A stretch of 64,000 bases of DNA from Bifidobacterium saguini DSM 23967 (GCF_000741715.1 NZ_JGZN01000007.1:248001-312000); one strand, 5' to 3'; counted from the first letter of the stretch, positions 36,962 to 46,563 are shown. The notes: a model not told the origin generated them from the letters alone. A program made the numbers and translations.

Positions 36962-37046
36962 TTGGTAACTTTATTTTACCAATTTTCACTAAACTGGCAA
37001 AGTAAAGTTACCAGTTTGGGGAAAATTGGCAAAATAAAGTTACCAG
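36962..37046. promoter_or_regulatory. Three 21-bp palindromes at an exact 32-bp period
   Basis: TTGGTAACTTTATTTTACCAA (21 bp, given only as three parts: TTGGTAA, CTTTATT, TTACCAA) is at 36962-36982. Inverted versions follow at 36994-37014 and 37026-37046. Start-to-start distances are both 32 bp, about three helical turns. They lie upstream of the DUF4143 ATPase gene and downstream of the next gene's stop, and read as tandem operator sites. Confidence 0.8.
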
Positions 37047-37089
37047 TTCCACGTTAATGATGTAGAAAAGCCGGCGAAAAGGGCGCGTA

Positions 37090-38019
37090 TTACAGCTCCA
37101 CAGTCTCCTTGTTATCGTTCTTGACATGTGCGAACTTGGCGGCGAGGGCTTCTTTGTTGCGCTTTTCGTCCTCCTCTTTGGCCTTCTTCTTGGCCTCGGC
37201 AGGATCCCACAGCACATCTTCGTGATGCTTATTCCACTCGACTTCGGCCAGCGGAGCAATCAGCTTCGCGGTCACCTTCAGCGTCTCACCGGCGGAAGCC
37301 GCAGCGCGAGCCTTGACCAACGCGATAATCTTGTCGTCGGTCAGGCAGATGCGCGGAATCGAGCACTGTTCACGCAGCTCATTGACATACAGCAAAATCG
37401 GCAGCGACTGCGCAGCAATACGGCGAGCAACGGCATCATCCAATTCGCCGGCTCCAGCCGAAGCAGTACCGGCAGCCACCGCCCCCAGCAATGCATCGCA
37501 CACAATAAGCGCTGCCGCAAATCGGCTCGCTACTGCGGCAGCATCTGCAGCGCCTTCTCCCTTGGCTGCAGCATCAACCTGCACATGCGATTCAGCGGCG
37601 GCGATGATATTGCGAATCGCAGTCTGCGTAGCCGCATTCCACTCGACGCCTAAAGCCTCAGCCGCAGTAAACACCAGCGCCGCGTTGCCGGTTTCGGAAT
37701 AGTCAAGCATCGTATCGTAGGCATCATTGGCTGCGAGCAGCGTATCAACGATATCCTGCGGACGGCCCGGAATCGCATCGGCCCCCTCATAGACAAACTC
37801 AGCATCCGGAACCGTCACATCCTCACCGGTAAGAACGCGCGCGAATGCGCGGGTGACGCGGACCTGCAGATTCTCCGCATACTTGGCATCGTTATCCATG
37901 TGCATGGCTTGAGTAAGCGGCCACAGAGCGATCAACGATGCCCCAGCTTCGGCAGCTTGCTCGACTTCCGGCAGTGCAGCCACGCGCGCGATAGCATCAC
38001 GATTCAAATCAACAGTCAT
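37090..38019 (-). CDS. Conserved helical cytosolic protein, unknown function
   Basis: About 309 residues from the ATG at 38019, which has AAAGGAG 6 nt upstream. It is Ala-rich and helical, with no signal peptide or membrane helix. A charged Lys/Glu-rich coiled-coil-like C-terminus (about 270-309) contains AKKKAKEEDEKRNKEAL. No catalytic motif is visible. It lies between the histidine phosphatase and the DUF4143 gene, all on the minus strand, with separate intergenic gaps. I do not recognise the family. Confidence 0.75.
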   Translation of the reverse strand: MTVDLNRDAIARVAALPEVEQAAEAGASLIALWPLTQAMHMDNDAKYAENLQVRVTRAFARVLTGEDVTVPDAEFVYEGADAIPGRPQDIVDTLLAANDAYDTMLDYSETGNAALVFTAAEALGVEWNAATQTAIRNIIAAAESHVQVDAAAKGEGAADAAAVASRFAAALIVCDALLGAVAAGTASAGAGELDDAVARRIAAQSLPILLYVNELREQCSIPRICLTDDKIIALVKARAAASAGETLKVTAKLIAPLAEVEWNKHHEDVLWDPAEAKKKAKEEDEKRNKEALAAKFAHVKNDNKETVEL

Positions 38020-38176
38020 TGCATGCTCCTTTGCTTGAGTGCTCTCACCCTTCAGTGGGCCGGTCGTGTCTACCAATCGATTGTAGTGTTCATGCAGCGC
38101 GAGCTTCAGTCGGCTTTGTCAGCAGTTCCATTCGGGGAGAAGAGCCGAAAAAGTCTGCAATCACAACGTTTTCCAG

Positions 38177-38836
38177 CTACTTAATGTCTGCAGCCGGGTC
38201 CACATACGTGATGGACATCACACGACCGGTCTCGTTGTCGTAAGTCACAGAAGTCACGGATGCGAGCGCCGTATGACGCAGGAACATCCAATGCTCCGGG
38301 TGGCCGGTCTCAAGATAGTGACGATACGACCAAATCGGTGATTCATGGCTAACCACCACAATCTGCTGACCGGGATGCTGCGCCACCTTCTCACGCGCGA
38401 ACTCATCCATACGTTGAGCAATATGCTGGTAGGACTCGCCCCAGCTGGGCTTATAGAGGTTCAGCACCAGCTTCCAGTTGCCGTTCTTCCACAGCGCACC
38501 CTCACCATGACCAATGCGCTTGCCTCGGAATTCATTGCCGGCTTCAATCACACGCTCATCCGTAGTGAGTTCGAGCGGTGCTTCGCCACGCTTTTCGCGC
38601 ACGCCATTGAGCGCGTCGAGAATCGCACCTGCGGTTTCACGCGTGCGGTCGAGCGGCGAGGAATACACCGCCGCAATCGTATTGGTTTGCGGATTACTGG
38701 CCAGATAGGATGCCGTAGCCCGAGCCATGCGGCGGCCCACATCGGATAGATGGAAGTCCGGCAAACGTTCGTACAGCAGATGATCGGGATTGTAGACCTT
38801 ACCGTGGCGGACGAAGTGGATAGTGGTGGCGGGCAT
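38177..38836 (-). CDS. Histidine phosphatase family protein
   Basis: About 219 residues from the ATG at 38836, which has AAAGGAG 6 nt upstream. The catalytic RHG motif is at residues 10-12 (HFVRHGKV), and the second His lies in VVVSHESPIW. The protein fits phosphoglycerate-mutase-like phosphatases acting on small phosphorylated metabolites. It has no signal peptide. The gene stands alone; the 346-bp region upstream separates it from the divergent MFS transporter. Confidence 0.88.
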   Translation of the reverse strand: MPATTIHFVRHGKVYNPDHLLYERLPDFHLSDVGRRMARATASYLASNPQTNTIAAVYSSPLDRTRETAGAILDALNGVREKRGEAPLELTTDERVIEAGNEFRGKRIGHGEGALWKNGNWKLVLNLYKPSWGESYQHIAQRMDEFAREKVAQHPGQQIVVVSHESPIWSYRHYLETGHPEHWMFLRHTALASVTSVTYDNETGRVMSITYVDPAADIK

Positions 38837-39182
38837 CAGAATCTCCTTTACGAACAATCACAAATCAGCATCAATCTTAGTGAAACAGCCCCCAGTGCAG
38901 AACGCTGGCATAAAGCAAGTGAACTTGATGAATAACTATCGTAAATTACCGCGTGTCAATCTAGCTCACCGCATAGAGTAGCCGTGACGCAAATATGCGG
39001 GCTGGGGTTCGGTTTACGAGCGGTTCGGCAATGGACCGTAAAGATCTTCGCACAAGCCAGTTCAATCCACGCAAACTTTGCGCGACCCTGGACAAACACA
39101 TCATTCGATGAGGGCTTCGCCACCCAACGCCACGGGCAGCGAGGGACATCCAATCGGGAGCGGAAAGGAGCGTAGTGCTGTT
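38837..39182. promoter_or_regulatory. Divergent region between the phosphatase and MFS genes
   Basis: About 346 bp with no convincing gene. It must contain promoters in both directions. GGAAAGGAG (39165-39173) is the ribosome binding site of the MFS gene, 9-10 nt before the ATG. Confidence 0.4.
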
Positions 39183-40616
39183 ATGTCCAATACGAACACC
39201 GTTACGGCCGCCATTAAGGAAGTAACTCATAAGGTTTTTGGCGGGTATGCCGAGCTGCTGCGCATTCCGCATACCGCCCGCTACTCCATCGGCGGCGTGA
39301 TCGCCTGCATGCCGTTCCCGATGGTGGGTATGACCATCACCATTTCCGTGCAGCATTACTACGGCAATTATTCGCTGGCCGGTATGCTCACCGCCATTCA
39401 AGCAATTGCATTGGCCGTCACCACGCCATTGCTGGGCAAGCTCACGGATAAGTTTGGTCAGCGTCAGGTTTCGATTCCCACTATCATCGTGTGGATTGTG
39501 GCAGCCATTGCCCTGACCACGTCGATTACCAACCGTGCGCCGGAATGGGTGCTGTATTGCTTGACGCCGTTCCTTGCTGCGATTCCGCCGTGGGGTGCGA
39601 TGAGCCGCGCGCGTTGGACCAAGATTTTGAAGGGCGACCACGAGCGCACGAATCGTGCGCTTTCCCTGTGCGGCGTGCTCGATGAGTGCATGTGGGTGGT
39701 CGGCAATCCGTTGGCCTCCACTCTGGCTGTGATTTCCGGCCTGCTGGCGTTCTCGTTCACTGGCGTATGCGTGGTGGTGGGTGCGCTAATGTTCCTGACC
39801 GAGCTCACTACCGAGCCGCCGTCGCAGTCAGCACTGGCTCGCGCGGAGGGCATCACCCGCAAGGAATACCGCGAACGCGAGGCCGCTCGTGCCGAAGCCT
39901 TGAAGGCAGAGACTGCCGCGGAAGAGACCCGTCATCGTCTGGAACGTGAAGGCGTCACTGATGAGGCTCAAATCAGGGCTGCCATTAATACTGCCGTGGC
40001 TGAGGCCCGCAGCGGTAAGAAGGCTTCCATCTGGGGCCCGGGTCTGATTGCCGTGTGCGTCACCTGGTTCGGCCTTGGCGCATTCCAATCGGCTGCCGGC
40101 ATTTCGATTATCGCGTTCGCCACCGAGTCGAATATGAAGCAGTACACCGGCTTCGTGTTCGCGTGCTTCTCCATCAGCTCCCTGATGGGTGCGCTGGTGT
40201 ATGGCGCGAAGAACTGGTCGATTGCCCTGTGGAAGCGTTTCTACTTCTGCTTGGCTGTGGTGAACCTTGGCATTGGTACGTTCATGTTCGCCAAGCATCT
40301 GTGGGTGATCATGATCATCTACCTGCTGATCGGCGTATGCCAGGCCCCGACGTGGATCAACGGCAACCAGCTGATGCTGCACTTGGTACCGCCGTCCCGC
40401 CTAACCGAGGGTATGGCGTGGATGGGCGCGATGAACTCCATCGGCTCCTCCGCCGGTTCCGCTATTGCCGGCCAGTTCATCGATCGTATGGGCTCACACG
40501 GCGGCTTTATGGTGGTCACGACTTTGGCTATCGCCTCGCTGGTGATTGCCCTAGTTGGTTTCAAGCAGATCAAGAGCTCCACTGAGCAGCCCACGCTCAC
40601 CGAAGTCACGGTGTGA
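39183..40616 (+). CDS. MFS transporter with a large charged cytoplasmic loop
   Basis: About 477 residues from the ATG at 39183, with a ribosome binding site GGAAAGGAG upstream. Twelve membrane helices are visible in two halves. The central loop (about residues 215-280) is unusually long and charged (EYREREAARAEALKAE and EETRHRLEREG), predicted as a coiled coil. The family transports sugars, drugs or metabolites; nothing specific points to the substrate. The gene is monocistronic, with a hairpin after the stop that separates it from the convergent acyltransferase gene. Confidence 0.88.
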   Translation: MSNTNTVTAAIKEVTHKVFGGYAELLRIPHTARYSIGGVIACMPFPMVGMTITISVQHYYGNYSLAGMLTAIQAIALAVTTPLLGKLTDKFGQRQVSIPTIIVWIVAAIALTTSITNRAPEWVLYCLTPFLAAIPPWGAMSRARWTKILKGDHERTNRALSLCGVLDECMWVVGNPLASTLAVISGLLAFSFTGVCVVVGALMFLTELTTEPPSQSALARAEGITRKEYREREAARAEALKAETAAEETRHRLEREGVTDEAQIRAAINTAVAEARSGKKASIWGPGLIAVCVTWFGLGAFQSAAGISIIAFATESNMKQYTGFVFACFSISSLMGALVYGAKNWSIALWKRFYFCLAVVNLGIGTFMFAKHLWVIMIIYLLIGVCQAPTWINGNQLMLHLVPPSRLTEGMAWMGAMNSIGSSAGSAIAGQFIDRMGSHGGFMVVTTLAIASLVIALVGFKQIKSSTEQPTLTEVTV

Positions 40617-40638
40617 GAAAGCGCTAAATATGTCCCTC

Positions 40639-40683
40639 GTGGGATGCAACCACATAATGCCCACCATTGCAGTTGCATCCCAC
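40639..40683. terminator. Hairpin between the MFS and acyltransferase genes
   Basis: GTGGGATGCAAC pairs with GTTGCATCCCAC (12-bp arms, 21-nt loop). There is no strong T-run on either strand. Its place between convergent genes supports a terminator role. Confidence 0.55.
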
Positions 40684-40685
40684 TA

Positions 40686-42770
40686 TTACTGGCCGCACAG
40701 GGCACTGACCACCATCTTGGCGTAGGCTTCGTCACCCAAGCCGGCGCCGTTGGTCAGATGCGTACCGTCGTCATAGAAGTATTCGCTATGGCCTTCGCTC
40801 ACCCCATGCCAATCAATCACGCCGACATTCGCATGATTAGCAGCCACCGAGCGTAGGTTCTGATTCACCCAATCCTGAGCGATGCCCGGATCGCGAACCG
40901 TGACAAAATACACCGGTTTGCCATTGACCGCCGACACCACAGCTTCAAACGCCTCCGGACGGCTCGTACTGGCAACGTTCGCGCCTAGGGCCGCAATCAC
41001 CACGCTCTTATCGTCACCTGCGGCGAGATGCTGCTGATATAGGGCAGGGAATTCGGTGATTGGACGACCCACCTTATTGTCTTCAACGGCATTCGGCAAC
41101 GTGACATCCAGTACACTTCTGGCGCCCATCGCCACAGAATCGGTGATGATCAGCGGATCAGCGCTGCATACACCGGTGGAGGCATCGTACGTCCAGCTAG
41201 ACGTGTCAAGATTCTCCGGCACCTTTTCCGCCACCGGTTTCAACTTGCCATCATCCTCCTGCGCCTGCTGATCAGCAGAGTCAGTGTCTGAAGCTTGCTG
41301 TTCTGACTGGTCACTGGCGTCAGTAGATTTCTTATCCGACTTGGATTGCTGTTTAGAGGTCTGCGCCACTACCGGACGCAACTGCGCGGAGCGCGCTTGA
41401 GCGATGGCATTCCAGTCAAGCGGCAGTACGCACAGCAGCACAGTCGCCGCCGCACATATGGCGACAATCACACGGCGGCAAATGATGCGCACTCGCTCAA
41501 TACCGGCACGCTTAGCCGCAGCAGCCTTAGCCTGACGGTTTTGCGCACGAGTCACCGCCACCGGCTGTGCGGCCTCGGCAAGAGCGCGTGGCGCATGCTC
41601 GACCAGCTGATAGAACGCTTCCGCGGTGAACCACAATACCAGCGCCTGCACAATCCACTCCCACCATGCCAAATCGGTGGTTCTCGTAGCCGGGTTCATC
41701 ATTTCCAGCAGAGGATAATGCACCAAATAAAGCGAGAACGAACGCGAACCGATATACCGCAGTGGACGAACCGAAAGCGCACGGCCAAGAATGCTTGACG
41801 GGTTCATTGCCACAGCCAACAGAGCCGCAGTTAGCAATGCTGCAACCAAGTAACCACCACAGTAGAGGATCGTCATATCCGAGCGAATGGCAACAAATCC
41901 AATAACCAGCAGGAGCAGCGCCACGCCGCCAATAGCATCGGCAATAGTCGAGTGCTGCGGCTGTGTTGTTTGATCAGTATCAGCGCGCTTAGCACGCCCG
42001 CTCGGCAGCAGCACAGCCAGCAGCGCACCGGCCAACAATTCCGCAAGGCGCGTATCCAATCCGTAATACACGCGGCTTCCGGCTGCGTTCGGATCGAACA
42101 GTACCGCCATCAGCACAGTGGACGCAATCATCAACGCCGCGACTACTGCCGCGCGCATCTTGTGCGACGAGCACAGGCGATATAGCACGAACAGCACTAT
42201 CGGCCACAGAATATAGAACTGCATTAGCAGGCCAAGGAACCACAGGTGCGTGAGTGGCGAGGGCAAGCCTGCTGCAGCGAAATAAGAAACATGGCGGAAA
42301 ATGTATGCCCAATTGCTTACAAAGAACAACGATGGTAACGCATCGGACTGTGCTTTGGGCAGCAGGCTCGGCGAAACCAGATAACTGCCCAGCGCAGCGA
42401 GCGCAATGATCACCACCACAGGCGGCACGAGTCGCTTGGCACGCTTGTGCAGATATGTGCCGTAGGAGATGGTGCCCGTGCGGCTGATTTCCGCAGTAAT
42501 ACTGCGGGTGATAAGAAAACCGCTGATAACGAAGAACATGGTGACGCCCAGGAATCCGCCTTGCAACAGTGAGGGACGGGTATGGTAGGCGACAACGCCG
42601 AGGATGGCAAGTGCACGAAGTCCGTCGATGGCTCCTATATGCCGACGAACTTTCACTGGTTTAGTTATGTTGATTGCCGTCGCACCGCCAACATTGTTCT
42701 CACGGTGTTGGCGCGAGGATGCGACACGTCCGACATACTGCTCACTGCTAGGAAACGCCATGATTTGCAT
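40686..42770 (-). CDS. Acyltransferase-3 (OafA/YrhL-like) fused to an SGNH-type domain
   Basis: About 694 residues from the ATG at 42770; the start is uncertain because no clear ribosome binding site is visible. The N-terminal half (about 40-390) has ten membrane helices and the AT-3 motifs HIGAIDGLRALAILGVVAYH and FFVISGFLI. The C-terminal part after a Ser/Gln/Asp-rich linker (about 490-540) is extracytoplasmic and carries SGNH-like blocks: ITDSVAMGARS, VIAALGANV and DWHGVSEGHSEYFYDDGTHLTN. Such fusions acetylate peptidoglycan, teichoic acids or polysaccharides. It stands alone and points away from the AhpD-like operon. Confidence 0.85.
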   Translation of the reverse strand: MQIMAFPSSEQYVGRVASSRQHRENNVGGATAINITKPVKVRRHIGAIDGLRALAILGVVAYHTRPSLLQGGFLGVTMFFVISGFLITRSITAEISRTGTISYGTYLHKRAKRLVPPVVVIIALAALGSYLVSPSLLPKAQSDALPSLFFVSNWAYIFRHVSYFAAAGLPSPLTHLWFLGLLMQFYILWPIVLFVLYRLCSSHKMRAAVVAALMIASTVLMAVLFDPNAAGSRVYYGLDTRLAELLAGALLAVLLPSGRAKRADTDQTTQPQHSTIADAIGGVALLLLVIGFVAIRSDMTILYCGGYLVAALLTAALLAVAMNPSSILGRALSVRPLRYIGSRSFSLYLVHYPLLEMMNPATRTTDLAWWEWIVQALVLWFTAEAFYQLVEHAPRALAEAAQPVAVTRAQNRQAKAAAAKRAGIERVRIICRRVIVAICAAATVLLCVLPLDWNAIAQARSAQLRPVVAQTSKQQSKSDKKSTDASDQSEQQASDTDSADQQAQEDDGKLKPVAEKVPENLDTSSWTYDASTGVCSADPLIITDSVAMGARSVLDVTLPNAVEDNKVGRPITEFPALYQQHLAAGDDKSVVIAALGANVASTSRPEAFEAVVSAVNGKPVYFVTVRDPGIAQDWVNQNLRSVAANHANVGVIDWHGVSEGHSEYFYDDGTHLTNGAGLGDEAYAKMVVSALCGQ

Positions 42771-43049
42771 GGTATTGCGCAGTGCTAACAAAAAATAAGC
42801 ATATCAAGTCGCCGACCGCCGCCTTGCGCATATTTTCACGCCACAATCGTCTCACTATGTGAGCGAGAACATCATTTTCTTGAATTTACGATCTCTTTGA
42901 ACAGTTTCTTAGACAACGGCTTGATACACCACTATCGATTCCACATATAGCCACGCCACCGCTTCCCCACCGCATGGCTTCTAGCATGGAGCCCACGAAT
43001 GCAACCGAACAACAAGCATCGCTAAAGAGCCACACAGAAGGGGCATTTC
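42771..43049. promoter_or_regulatory. Divergent region upstream of the AhpD-like operon
   Basis: About 280 bp without a gene. The segment TCTCACTATGTGAGCGAGA near 42850-42868 contains CTCACTATGTGAG, a 13-bp palindrome that could be an operator. No riboswitch fold was recognised. Confidence 0.45.
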
Positions 43050-43604
43050 ATGGCACGAGTCGCCGCTACCGATCCTCAGGAGATTTCCGCCGAGGCCCAC
43101 GCAGCATGGGATGAGTTGAAGGCCAACAATGGGCTGACCAACATGCAGCAGGTCCTGCTGCGCGATTACGGAACCTTCCTCGCCTATCGCGCATGGCATC
43201 ACTCGTGGGACAGCCTGAACGCCACGGTTGGCAGCACGGATGCCACCATCTTCGCGCACGCCATTTCCCGTACTGGCAGCTGCCTGCTCTGCTCGCTGTT
43301 CTTCGTCAGCGACTTGCGAGACCTCGGCATCGACCCCAATGAATTTGAGCCGAACGAGCGCCAGCAACTCTTGATTGACTTCGCCGAAGCCATCGTCAAG
43401 AACCCAACCGCAGTGCCGGACGAACTGTTCACCCGCCTGCGCACGTACTTCAACGACAACGACATCGTGGTGCTGGTGGGCTTCGCCGGCCAAATGATCG
43501 CCGGAAACACCTTTAACTCCGTGCTGCACGTCGACGTTGATGGCCGTCTCAAGCCACTGGAGCACACTTTCGTACCACAGACATGGAGAGATTCAATCCA
43601 ATGA
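43050..43604 (+). CDS. AhpD/carboxymuconolactone-decarboxylase-like protein
   Basis: This 184-residue protein is helical and contains a CxxC pair in SRTGSCLLCSLFF, the redox motif of AhpD-like proteins. Overall it fits the carboxymuconolactone decarboxylase family. AhpD relatives reduce disulfides or peroxides with an alkyl hydroperoxide reductase; this one may act on another substrate. Its stop overlaps the ATG of the following alcohol dehydrogenase by 4 bp (ATGA), so the two are co-translated. The start has GAAGGGGC upstream. Confidence 0.8.
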   Translation: MARVAATDPQEISAEAHAAWDELKANNGLTNMQQVLLRDYGTFLAYRAWHHSWDSLNATVGSTDATIFAHAISRTGSCLLCSLFFVSDLRDLGIDPNEFEPNERQQLLIDFAEAIVKNPTAVPDELFTRLRTYFNDNDIVVLVGFAGQMIAGNTFNSVLHVDVDGRLKPLEHTFVPQTWRDSIQ

Positions 43605-44767
43605 GCTTCACGTATTACAGCGATAACCGCCTCGTCTTCGGCACTGATGCGCAGCAGCACCTCCAAGAGCTGCTGGCCCCATATCATCCGACTTCCATCC
43701 TGCTGGTGTACAGCGGCGATTACGTCTTCGACCTCGGTATCCATGACACAGTAACCGCAGCAGCGGATGCTCTCGGCGCCAAGGTTCTTGAAAACGGCAG
43801 CGTGGTGCCGAATCCGCGCATTGAGGTAGTCCGCGAGCTGGTAGACACCGCGCGAGCCAATAATGTTGACTTCATTCTGGCCGCAGGCGGTGCAAGCTCA
43901 TTCGACACTGCTAAAGCCGTTGGCGTAGGCGTGCCTTATGCCGGCGATGTATGGGATTTGTTCGATGGCACCCACGAGCCCACTGAAACGTTGCCGGTTG
44001 GCGTTATCAGCACGATTCCAGGCTCGGGTTCCGAGGTGTCCGATTGCGCAGTGCTGCAGCAGGGCAAGGATAAGCGCGCATTGGAAACGCGACTGATCAT
44101 TCCGAAGTTCGCCATTGTCAACCCTGAATATTCGCGTACCACGCCGTACCGTTATCAGGCAGCTGCTGTGGCTGATCTGGCCGTAGGATTCCTGGAGCCA
44201 TACTTTACCTCCGGAGCTCATATCGAAGCTGCAGATCGACTGCTTGAAGGCGGATTCATCGCAGCGCTGACCGCTGGCCGACGATTCGCCGCCGACCCTC
44301 AGGATCTTGCCACCCGCACGGAATTGCATTGGCTTTCCGCCACCATGTTCAATCACTGCTGGCTGGCCACCGGCAGCGTGAACGATTGGACCACGCACCG
44401 CCTCGAGCATGAGCTGGGCGGTGAATACGATGTGATTCACGGCGAAGGCATTGCAGCCATCCTGCCTTCCATCATTCGCTACGTGGGCCGACGTGCTCCA
44501 GAGCGATATGCACAGCTGGCGGCACGCGTGTTCGGAGCCGACCCGTACGACTACACGCCGCAGCAGGCGGCCAATCTGCTGGCCGACCGGCTCGAAGAAC
44601 ACTTCCGCGCGCTCGGCTTGGCGGTCAGTCTGCACGAGTTGGATATTCCGCGTTCAGGCATCGAACATGTTGCCGATGTGCTCACCGGCAACGGCACTAA
44701 GACCGTGGGCAATTACTCGCCGCTTAACCGCGACGATGTGATCGCCATACTCGAGCTCGCCTATTAG
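43601..44767 (+). CDS. Iron-containing alcohol dehydrogenase (YqhD/BDH-like)
   Basis: About 388 residues from the ATG at 43601, which overlaps the AhpD-like stop codon. It has the family cofactor motif AAGGASSFDTAKAVG and metal-binding segments around HRLEHELGGEYDVIHGEGIAA. This is the group III iron-dependent dehydrogenase layout. The enzymes reduce aldehydes to alcohols with NAD(P)H, and the YqhD/BDH branch often detoxifies reactive aldehydes. Its coupling to an AhpD-like redox protein suggests a stress or detoxification function, which is inference. A MetNIQ-like transporter follows 63 bp downstream on the same strand. Confidence 0.88.
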   Translation: MSFTYYSDNRLVFGTDAQQHLQELLAPYHPTSILLVYSGDYVFDLGIHDTVTAAADALGAKVLENGSVVPNPRIEVVRELVDTARANNVDFILAAGGASSFDTAKAVGVGVPYAGDVWDLFDGTHEPTETLPVGVISTIPGSGSEVSDCAVLQQGKDKRALETRLIIPKFAIVNPEYSRTTPYRYQAAAVADLAVGFLEPYFTSGAHIEAADRLLEGGFIAALTAGRRFAADPQDLATRTELHWLSATMFNHCWLATGSVNDWTTHRLEHELGGEYDVIHGEGIAAILPSIIRYVGRRAPERYAQLAARVFGADPYDYTPQQAANLLADRLEEHFRALGLAVSLHELDIPRSGIEHVADVLTGNGTKTVGNYSPLNRDDVIAILELAY

Positions 44768-44830
44768 CACTGTTACTACTCACGCGGGTTCTTTCCACGT
44801 ACCGCATACCGTCACAAGAGAGGATTCAAG

Positions 44831-45886
44831 ATGGCGGAAACACCACATTCCCCAGCGGTCGCCATACGCGACCTCAAGAAGATCTACCGCACTGAAGAAG
44901 GCAGCAAAACCGCACTGCAGGATATCAATCTGACCATTGAGAAGGGCGATATCTACGGCATTATGGGCTTAAGCGGCGCTGGCAAAAGCACCTTGGTCCG
45001 CTGTATCAACGGACTCGAACAATTCGATGAGGGTTCGCTACTCGTCAACGGCAACAGCATCAGTGATTTGAAGCCTAAGGAATTGCGCGGTCTCAGGCGG
45101 CGCATCGGCATGATCTTCCAGTCATTCAACCTCATGCCATCCAGAACCGTAGCCGGCAATGTGGAATTGCCGTTGCTGAACACCGGGCTCGATAAGGAAG
45201 CGCGCGCCAAGCGCGTGGCCGAACTGCTGGAACTCGTGGAGTTGGCGGATAAAGCCGAGAACTACCCCAATGAACTATCCGGCGGCCAAAAGCAGCGCGT
45301 GGCCATTGCACGCGCGCTAGCCAATGAGCCCGATATTCTGCTCTCCGATGAGGCGACCAGTGCGTTGGACCCCAACACCACCAAATCCATTCTGGCTTTG
45401 TTGCGCCAACTGCATGACTCGCTCGGACTCACCATTGTGGTGATCACCCATCAGATGTCTGTGATCAAGCAGATTTGCAACAAAGTGGCTGTGCTCGACC
45501 ACGGCACCATTGTGGAGCAGGGACGCGTATTCGATATCTTCGCCAACCCGCAAGCGCCGCTCACCCAATCGTTCGTGGCCACCACCTCCAATCTCGATAA
45601 GGTCAACGATCTTATCGCAGAACATTCGCCGCTCATCGATACCGGCAAGAACGGCATCCTGCTGCGCATGAAGTACGTGTCCAAGGAGGTTTCCGAGCCG
45701 CTCGTCTCCCATATCTCCCGCCAATTCAACATTGACGCGAACATCGTGTTCGGCGATATCGACGTGGTCGACGGCTCTCCGCTGGGCGGACTCGTCGTGG
45801 TTTTGAACGGGCAGCGCGACGACATTCTTGCAGCTATTGACTATCTGAAAAACCGCAATATCGGAATCGAGGTACTGGCATCATGA
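44831..45886 (+). CDS. metN: MetN-like methionine ABC transporter ATP-binding protein
   Basis: This 351-residue ATPase has Walker A (GLSGAGKST), signature LSGGQKQR and Walker B (ILLSDEATSALD). Its C-terminal NIL regulatory domain (about 265-345) is the mark of MetN. It takes up methionine, probably D- and L-forms or related peptides, with the permease and binding protein encoded next. The stop overlaps the permease start by 4 bp. No SAM-type riboswitch is visible in the 63-bp gap upstream, so any methionine control must act at the promoter before the AhpD-like gene or through a regulator. Confidence 0.92.
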   Translation: MAETPHSPAVAIRDLKKIYRTEEGSKTALQDINLTIEKGDIYGIMGLSGAGKSTLVRCINGLEQFDEGSLLVNGNSISDLKPKELRGLRRRIGMIFQSFNLMPSRTVAGNVELPLLNTGLDKEARAKRVAELLELVELADKAENYPNELSGGQKQRVAIARALANEPDILLSDEATSALDPNTTKSILALLRQLHDSLGLTIVVITHQMSVIKQICNKVAVLDHGTIVEQGRVFDIFANPQAPLTQSFVATTSNLDKVNDLIAEHSPLIDTGKNGILLRMKYVSKEVSEPLVSHISRQFNIDANIVFGDIDVVDGSPLGGLVVVLNGQRDDILAAIDYLKNRNIGIEVLAS

Positions 45887-46563
45887 CCGGACTGCTTTCC
45901 ACATGGTTCCCCAACGTGGTTACCCGACTGCCGGAATTCTTCGACAGTTTCGTACAAACGCTGATCATGCTCGGCGTCACCGGATTCATCTCCTTCATCG
46001 CGGCAACATTCCTCGGCGTCATCTTGACCATTACGCAAAAGGGCGGGCTTACGCCGAATCCGGTGGTGTTCAATGTTATCGACAAGATAGTGAACCTGTT
46101 CCGCTCCATCCCGTTCATTATTCTTGCCGCCGCACTTGTGCCGGTCACCCGCGCTTTGGTGGGCACCGCCATTGGCACCAAAGGTGCCATCTTCCCGCTG
46201 ATTGTAGGTATTACGCCGTTCTTCACTCGCCAGATTCAGTCCGCGTTAAGTGGCGTGGATCCGGGCTTCATTGAAGCGGCCGTATCTATGGGCATGAGCA
46301 CGCCAGAGATCATTTTCCGTGTTTATCTGCGTGAAGGTATCCCGGCGATCATTCGAGTCACCACCATCACGATGGTCAGCCTTATCGGTCTTACCGCCAT
46401 CGTTGGCATCGTTGGAGGCGGCGGCTTGGGTGACTTTGCCATCCGCTACGGCTACCAGCGTTACATGCTGGACGCCACCTACGCCACCATTATTGTGCTC
46501 GTGCTGCTTATCGGACTCATCGAGTTCGTTGGCCGTCTGCTGGTGGAAATCACCGAGCACTGA
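45883..46563 (+). CDS. metI: MetI-like ABC transporter permease
   Basis: This 226-residue protein has five membrane helices and the permease coupling loop around ALSGVDPGFIEAAVSMGMS. It fits MetI-type permeases, which form homodimers. The ATGA overlap with metN and the 52-bp gap to the binding-protein gene make it part of one operon. Confidence 0.92.
   Translation: MTGLLSTWFPNVVTRLPEFFDSFVQTLIMLGVTGFISFIAATFLGVILTITQKGGLTPNPVVFNVIDKIVNLFRSIPFIILAAALVPVTRALVGTAIGTKGAIFPLIVGITPFFTRQIQSALSGVDPGFIEAAVSMGMSTPEIIFRVYLREGIPAIIRVTTITMVSLIGLTAIVGIVGGGGLGDFAIRYGYQRYMLDATYATIIVLVLLIGLIEFVGRLLVEITEH

Noticed and set aside
36962..37046. Short CRISPR array
   Set aside because: Only three copies, each an imperfect palindrome, with 11-bp gaps and no cas genes. 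Phased operators fit better.
42780..42791. TTG start for the acyltransferase gene
   Set aside because: No ribosome binding site, and the added residues are not typical. The ATG at 42770 is preferred, though its own site is also weak.
44768..44830. SAM or other methionine riboswitch before metN
   Set aside because: The gap is only 63 bp and shows none of the conserved elements; no such fold was recognised upstream of the AhpD-like gene either.
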